A stretch of DNA of 64,000 nucleotides from Erigeron canadensis (taxonomy: Eukaryota; Streptophyta; Magnoliopsida; Asterales; Asteraceae): assembly GCF_010389155.1 (NCBI RefSeq), contig NC_057763.1:45924645-45988644 (forward strand). Direction: 5' to 3'. Both the position numbers and the translations under genes were made by a program. Position 1 is the first letter of the stretch. Each line of letters begins with the position of its first letter. Shown piece after piece: positions 58,657 to 64,000 of this stretch. The notes beneath the pieces are model-generated. The model was not told where the DNA came from and searched no databases. It saw only the letters and a program-made list of their open reading frames with translations.

Positions 58657-60544
58657 TGTAACACCCCAAATATTTTAAGGTAAAAGAAATTAACCCCTTT
58701 TCATAGTTTTGACATTAAATTAATTTCCTAATATTTTATTTTTGGATATGGGGTTAATTTAGTTGAAATTTTAACGGATAGCGGGTAAAATACCCACAAA
58801 ACCTGACGTGGGTCGTGGCAGCTCCAGGGAGTGCCAGCCCTCCCTCTTTTCTTTTGAGTCATTCTCCACTCACATTTCTCTTCTCTTCTCAAACCTCTTG
58901 CTCATCACCACCAACTTAATCTAGAAATTCATTCATGCATTTCTCATCATCTAGAAATTATCAAGAACAATAGCAATCATCATCTTTAACCTTCAATCAA
59001 GAAATTTTAAAAGCTAGAATTTTGAGTGGTGAAGGGTGGTGGCCGAAAATTGGAAAAGAAAAGGGGAAGGATTTGTGAATTTAAAACCCTAAGTAATTGT
59101 CTTCTATTGTTGAGGTAACGAATTTCCCCAAGTTAGCTTTACCAACTCTCTTGAAATTAGGGTTGATGAATGAATCAATTTTTGGGGGTTTTTGCTAGAA
59201 ATTGGATTATGGTTAGTTTTCCTCAATTCCTTAGATAACCTAGTTGTCATTGAGTTATATGATTCATTTGATTATGAAATTTATAAGGTTATGTGATAAT
59301 TTGAGTTTGAGAAAATATGAGTTTTTGTTAGTTAATGAAATATGGATGAAAATGGTAGGTTGAACTACCTAATGCTAATCTTAAGGTTGGAAGTAACTTA
59401 ATGACAAATGGGTTGGGTTTTTGGGTTTAGAAAAGGCTATTGATTGAGAATGGCTAGGTTGAACTAGTCAAGTTGCGAATGTAAACTTATGCAATTTACG
59501 ATATGATTTTTTAGGTTGAAGCTTGCTTGTGCTTGTTGTTTAGCGTTATTCTCTTTGTTGCGGATGAGGTGAGTATATTTGCATACCCTTGTGTTTACGT
59601 TGGGTCAATTACCATGAGATGTGAATGTTCCAAGCATGGTAATTGATTTGGCATGAAGCCCATGTGGGGCATTGTTTATGAGATATAAGAACCTCCGGGG
59701 CCTAAGAATCTCGATAGATATGATTATTATGATTGTTTAGCTTATATGGATCCATATATGTATTGTTTGTGTGCAAGGTGAATATGTAAATGTGAGATGA
59801 CGATGCCATAGGTTACATGTGAAAGTCCTTGTACTATGCCCTCCTTCGTATTCGTAAATGTATGCAAGTATATTCACTAAGCATTTGCTTATATTTTAGT
59901 TGTTTACACTCTTATAAGTAGTTCCGGAAGAAGGAACTAGTGTTGTTGATTTGAAGAAAGTTGAATTAGAGCTTGAAGTAACCTTTGGAAGTTCTTGAAC
60001 GTATTTAGGTCATCCTTGGATGGATGACAATCTTTTGGTGTAGATACCTAGGTGTCCCTCTCCTTTGGCTCATGGTACATTTTGTTTTGGAGTCATGTTT
60101 CGGTAACATTTCTGTAAATGCTCAAGTTGTAAAGTTTTTGGAAGTTGGTATTGTCGCATTGGGCGATATTGTTGCCAAAACGGGTAAATGACCCGTTAGG
60201 GTTGATATTGGATTTATGAAACAAACTATGTTGTAATTGTGTTTAAAATGTGTCTATGAAGTTGTTATAAACCCTCTAGAATGTGTCTTTCAGCTGTTGG
60301 TTCAAAATTTGAAGGTTACAAGTTGTTCATGGTCGAAATGAGTTTTAGGGTTGCTGTCAGGTGGTCCACTGCGGCGCAATGGGGTTGACTTTGCCCACTG
60401 CGGCGCAGTGGGAGATGTGTCGAACCCACTGCGGCGCAGTGGGGCATGTTTAAGTTCTGGCCGAGGATTTCCACTGCGGCGCAGTGCGGTATAAAATTTT
60501 TTTTTTTTTCTTATGTTTTCGGTTTATCGAGTCTGGTCCTTTCA
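58657..60544 (+). mobile_element. LTR-like element nested in the Harbinger transposase
   Basis: Starts TGTAACACCCCAAATATTTT at 58657, the same TGTAACA start as the solo LTR at 17969, and is best ended at CA 60544. The transposase reading stops just before and resumes just after. A CT-rich leader (TTTCTCTTCTCTTCTC, 58876) lies about 220 bases in. At 60366-60487 are four palindromes of the form CCCACTGCGGCGCAGTGGG, followed by TATAAAA (60490-60496) and a T run. Flanking CCTAT/CCTTC match at only 3 of 5, so the right border is uncertain. Confidence 0.6.
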
Positions 60545-61497
60545 CCTTCTTGAAGAGATCGTTAATGGTTTGGCGCCATCAGGTATTTATTATACACGTT
60601 AGTAGAAACTTATATTAATTTTTGTTGTGTTACTAATATTTTTTTAATTTACTTTGTAGCTTGTTTTTATGCAAATGACAACTACTATGCGAGGGGCTAC
60701 TATTTAAGTGATGACATATACCCAGAATATGCCACATTTGTGAAGGCTTTTACTGACCCGGTGGATGAGAAGAGAATAATGTTTAAGAAGGATCAAGAGG
60801 CGGCACGAAAAGATATTGAAAGAGCATTCGATGTGCTAAAGAAGCGGTGGAAGGTTCTTAAAAATCCGACACGATATGGGGACAGGGAGAGGAAGCAAGA
60901 CGTGGTATATGCTTGTGTCATTTTGCATAACATGATTTTGGAGGACGAGAACAAGGCTACTTGCCAAGACTTTGATGAGGAGGATCCCACTCTAGTTCCG
61001 GGATATTGGTATACGCAAACTCCAATGGAACAACGTCTTTAAAATCTACGTGCGGTGAAGAATCGAGAGACTCACAACATGCTAACGGCGGACTTGGTTG
61101 ACCATATATGGTCGACGATACCACGTGACTTTGAGCCCGTTGACGATCCGTTTGCAGACTTTGGTGATTACGTTAGTTCCGACGATGAGTAGTTTTATGT
61201 TTAATGTTTTCGTATCAGTATTTTGTATGTTTTAAAACTTTTATTTGATGTGTAGTTTGTATTTGTTTTTAAGAATTATGTAAGAATATTATGTTTAGTA
61301 ATATGTTATTAATAAATAAATAAAAAAATACTTACTAAAATAACACAAATTAAACAAATAAATAATAATAAAAAAAAGGAAAAAGAGTTAAGAGGAACCC
61401 CTCACTCCAAGGGGAACCCCCCAAAGTGAAGGGAACTCCACATGTCACAAAAAGAAGCAAAAGGGGGTTCTAAAACTCCTTGCTCCCACCAGCCTTA

Positions 61498-62701
61498 TAT
61501 TTTACGGAATTTGAGGTATATGTAAGCGGTTGTGTAAAGACTACGTGTGGGATAAGTCACATGATGTTACTTTGACAAGTCTTATCGGCCGGCGGCTTTG
61601 CTACCGCATAGAGTGGTCCTCACAATCTACCTACTTTCTAAAAATTTCATTAATTAGTTAATATTTACTACTCATATAGTCATGTCCGTTGTTTAACATT
61701 TAAACTTGTTTTATCTTATCAGCACCTCCCTATAAATTGGTCCCCCTTTTTTTATTAAAAATTTTGTCTTTTTTGTGTTTAGAGTGGTATTATTTGAAAA
61801 GCTATTCTTTTTTTTTTTTATGTTTTCTACATTATATAATGTTGAAAAATAAACTACAGGAGGGATAGCTTCATTGTACAACAACACAGTAACAGCAGTA
61901 ATACGGTCCATTATTAAATAATAAATTAAAATAAAAATATTGTGTAACTTCTCTCTTCAATTATATCGTCATTTTACATCGAATCGATCTGAAAAACATG
62001 AGGTTTTGTTCGTGGTAATATTCTGATCATTTTGTTGGTTTCAATTTTTCGATTAACCAAGTTTTGACGGTAGTTACCGTTTCTGACGAACATAGATAGG
62101 ACTTGATTTTAGTTAGGGTTTGTGCGGATTGAGAATCTGAGCATTTTGGTGTTGCTTTTGAGTCTTAACTCGAAGAATCGAAAAAGAAATCTCGTTTTAA
62201 ATTTTTTCCGGTGAACATTCGAATTTTTCCGACGAGTTGTTTTCTTCATTTGCTGCTCAAATACCGGCTTTACTAATTTGCATCATCATCATCAAAAAGC
62301 AACTCAGATGGGTACAACTCATTCGAGTAAAAATGGTACATATATACAAGCATCATGTACAATCTTCTAAAGAGATGATGAAAGGTGGAAATCAGTTTTA
62401 TTTCACAAAAAGAAGCCCAAAAAAAGATGATGATGATAACAGTGGCTTAATTTATTTTTGTGGACCCTCGTTACCTGCTTCTTTTCATCATCATTTTTTT
62501 TAAAATCTTAATTAAATAAAGGTGGTCCAACACCTATACGTTTGTTGAAGTGAGGTGTGCAGGCAATAGTGTCCTTAAACTTTAGCGTTATACATACATT
62601 GGATAGAATCTACATTTTTGATAAGTTATTTTCAAGTATGAAATTCAGAAAATCATGTCGCATATGAATTTGTTAATCTGAACTTTATACACGAATCATT
62701 A
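61498..62701. other. Gene-free interval
   Basis: AT-rich. Passage 61975-62260 has a 5'-leader-like look but leads into no recognisable protein. No element ends supported. Confidence 0.3.
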
Positions 62702-63250
62702 TAAGGCCAGTCCTTATATGTGCGTCCTATCGCGTCTGACGCACGCCACCCGGAGGACGCCATTAGCACGGGTGCGTCGTGGCTCGCGTCCGAGATGTTC
62801 CTTCCGTGAATAGACGTGCGGCTTTGGTTGGTTGTGGGGCCCGAATTGTACGGTTGTTAAATTAAAAAAAAATAAAAATAAATTTCAAATCAACTTTTTA
62901 AAAACAAACATCAAAAACAAATGGCTAGTAGCCATTCTTTAATTTTTTTCTTCTTAATTTTCATTTTCGATTTATACCACTTGCACACTACTATTTCAAA
63001 TAACAACCATTTAAAATATACAAATCTCTATCACCTACAAACCATTTTATCTTTCTCAAACCATTCCATAAACCATTTTATCAGTATTATGTATTTCATG
63101 TTTTTTTTCTTGTACTGTATTTTTTATTATTTTAATATCTTTTATTTTTAAGTAATGTGTATTTAACTATAATAAAATGTGTTTTTTTATTTTGTGTAAA
63201 AAAAATAAAATAATAAAATAGTGAATGAATAGTGAAGAAGTGGGCAGTAT
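62702..63250. mobile_element. Possible Harbinger-derived MITE
   Basis: Begins near GGCCAGTCCTTATATGTGCG with a GC-rich head (GACGCACGCCACCC, GTGCGTCGTGGC), contains ATGGCTAGTAGCCATTC and a long AT-rich body, and ends near GTGGGCAGTATAAGG. The head/body contrast resembles internally deleted PIF/Harbinger elements, but inverted ends and a TTA duplication could not be shown. Confidence 0.25.
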
Positions 63251-63255
63251 AAGGT

Positions 63256-64000
63256 AGAGGTGCAAATACCAGTTAACCGGTTCCGGTTATTTTTTTTAGT
63301 AACCGAAACCGGTTATTTTTTTTTAAAAAAAAACCGGTTTCGGTTAATCGGTACCGGTTAATAACCGGTTTGTATGTTGGAAAATATAAACCGATGAAAC
63401 CGATTCCGGTTTATAATAACCGGTTAACCGAAGTGGTTAACCTACCCAGTTAACCGGAAAAAAAATACAGCAGAATGTAATTATATATTGACATACCCTA
63501 TTATAGACCCACACCAGAACCAAACCCGCCGCTTCCAAATCGAATGAAATCCTCCCAAATCGAAGGACAAAAAAAAAACACAAAAATAAGTGTTTGGATC
63601 AATTACTTCAGATCTGTAACAAATGTAACAAATGGCAAGATTGAAAGGAGATAATGGAAGAGTAGCACAACAAGAAACAATGACGAAATCACCGTTTCCA
63701 CTCCTTATTCTTGTTTGAATCAAGATGCTGATGGTGATTTCAATATTCACTCTTCAATTGGATTGGACTCCCTTCTTGATCATCATGTATGTAATAATTA
63801 CTTAAAATTATATACATATATATATCATGTTTTGATTATATCTAGTTTTTGGATAAAGGGGTGTCGCTTGGGATATAGAAATAATATTATAGTCTGGTAA
63901 TAAATATATAGGTTAACCGGTTATTAGTTAATTATTTAATAAAAAACCGGTTATAGGTTAACCGGTTAATAATCGATTTTTGTTTTGAAAGTAAGGATCG
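63256..64000. mobile_element. Element with AACCGGTTA-packed ends, runs off the window
   Basis: 63262-63470 and 63910-63985 are packed with AACCGG/CCGGTT words in both orientations around a unique centre. This is the architecture of hAT-type non-autonomous elements whose outer end reads GGTGTAAA or similar (here GAGGTGCAAATACC at the left). The right end lies beyond 64000. The centre holds a short reading NQDADGDFNIHSSIGLDSLL on the + strand that I do not recognise. Confidence 0.5.

Larger units (their letters stand above)
57661..61192 (+). pseudogene. Harbinger (DDE_Tnp_4) transposase, interrupted
   Basis: Starts MDNFVFSSNSSSSDMSYGSD. After two in-frame stops near 57776 and 57811 the reading continues ERLMHDYFVDGPTYNPRIFR, RRFRMQKGLFLRICGDLERE and IRQLAYGVNSDLLDEYLHC to 58159. 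An intron holding an AT-rich array follows, then YLRRPTWVDIQRIYTF and LGSIDCMH with the first catalytic D. A TAG replaces the W after CMH. NNDINVFESSP carries the second D. Here an LTR-like element is inserted. The gene resumes LLEEIVNGLAPS, then a 77-base GT-AG intron (60583-60659), then YANDNYYARGYYLSDDIYPE and KDIERAFDVLKKRWKVL with the catalytic E. A TAA at 61040-61042 precedes the last 49 codons, which end YVSSDDE. All three catalytic residues survive but the gene is dead. Confidence 0.88.
57365..61494 (+). mobile_element. PIF/Harbinger DNA transposon, nearly complete, with nested insertion
   Basis: Flanked by TTA on both sides (57362-57364 and 61495-61497), the PIF/Harbinger target duplication. 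Ends are imperfect inverted repeats: GGCTTTCAGGAACGAG at the left and, complemented, GGCTGGTGGGAGCAAGGAG at the right. Inside is a disabled transposase gene (57661-61192), a short tandem array in its first intron and an LTR-like insertion at 58657-60544. The companion Myb-like ORF is not present between the ends. Confidence 0.8.

Overview
This is a 64 kb stretch of nuclear DNA from a flowering plant: a strongly AT-rich background, spliced genes with GT/AG introns, a PLS-DYW pentatricopeptide gene, a plant-type AP2/ERF factor, and dense Helitron, hAT, PIF/Harbinger, Ty1-copia and LTR debris. The Helitron, 'TGTAACA' LTR and MITE content looks like a eudicot, perhaps Asteraceae. That last step is inference from repeat style, not a database match.

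Layout. 1-4.1 kb is a collage of minus-strand gene fragments: auxin response factor, DNA-3-methyladenine glycosylase, monodehydroascorbate reductase and CENP-S/MHF1, plus two unrecognised open stretches. Several keep intron borders and all are broken. 4.8-7.6 kb is an intact intronless DYW-type PPR gene (936 aa, + strand). 9.45-13.3 kb is an intact seven-exon MACPF gene on the minus strand, closest to NSL1, with a tandem duplication in intron 6. From 13.9 to 25.8 kb no host gene was recognised. A chain of elements sits in (TA)n tracts: a MITE, a long foldback, a Helitron with both ends, a small hairpin MITE and a 3.1 kb solo LTR. 25.9-26.6 kb is an intact ERF repressor gene (minus) with EAR motifs and a compact promoter carrying a GCC box and a W box.

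27-57 kb holds almost only mobile DNA: foldback and hAT-like elements, several Helitron 3' ends, a LINE fragment inside a 538-bp tandem duplication, a Stowaway MITE, a 5'-truncated copia element with its 3' LTR, a solo LTR inside an unrecognised ORF remnant, and a decayed Myb/SANT ORF of Harbinger type. 57.4-61.5 kb is a nearly complete but dead PIF/Harbinger element with matching TTA target duplications; it contains a nested LTR-like element. The last kilobase is the start of another element built from AACCGGTTA motifs.

How the genes relate: the three intact genes (organellar RNA editing, cell-death/immunity control, transcriptional repression) do not form a pathway. They are ordinary single genes separated by repeat blocks. 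The points most worth a second look are the multi-gene fragment collage at 1-4.1 kb, the arrays of GC-rich odd palindromes with a shared GCGGCGC core in two otherwise different LTR elements, and the compensatory stem changes among the Helitron termini.
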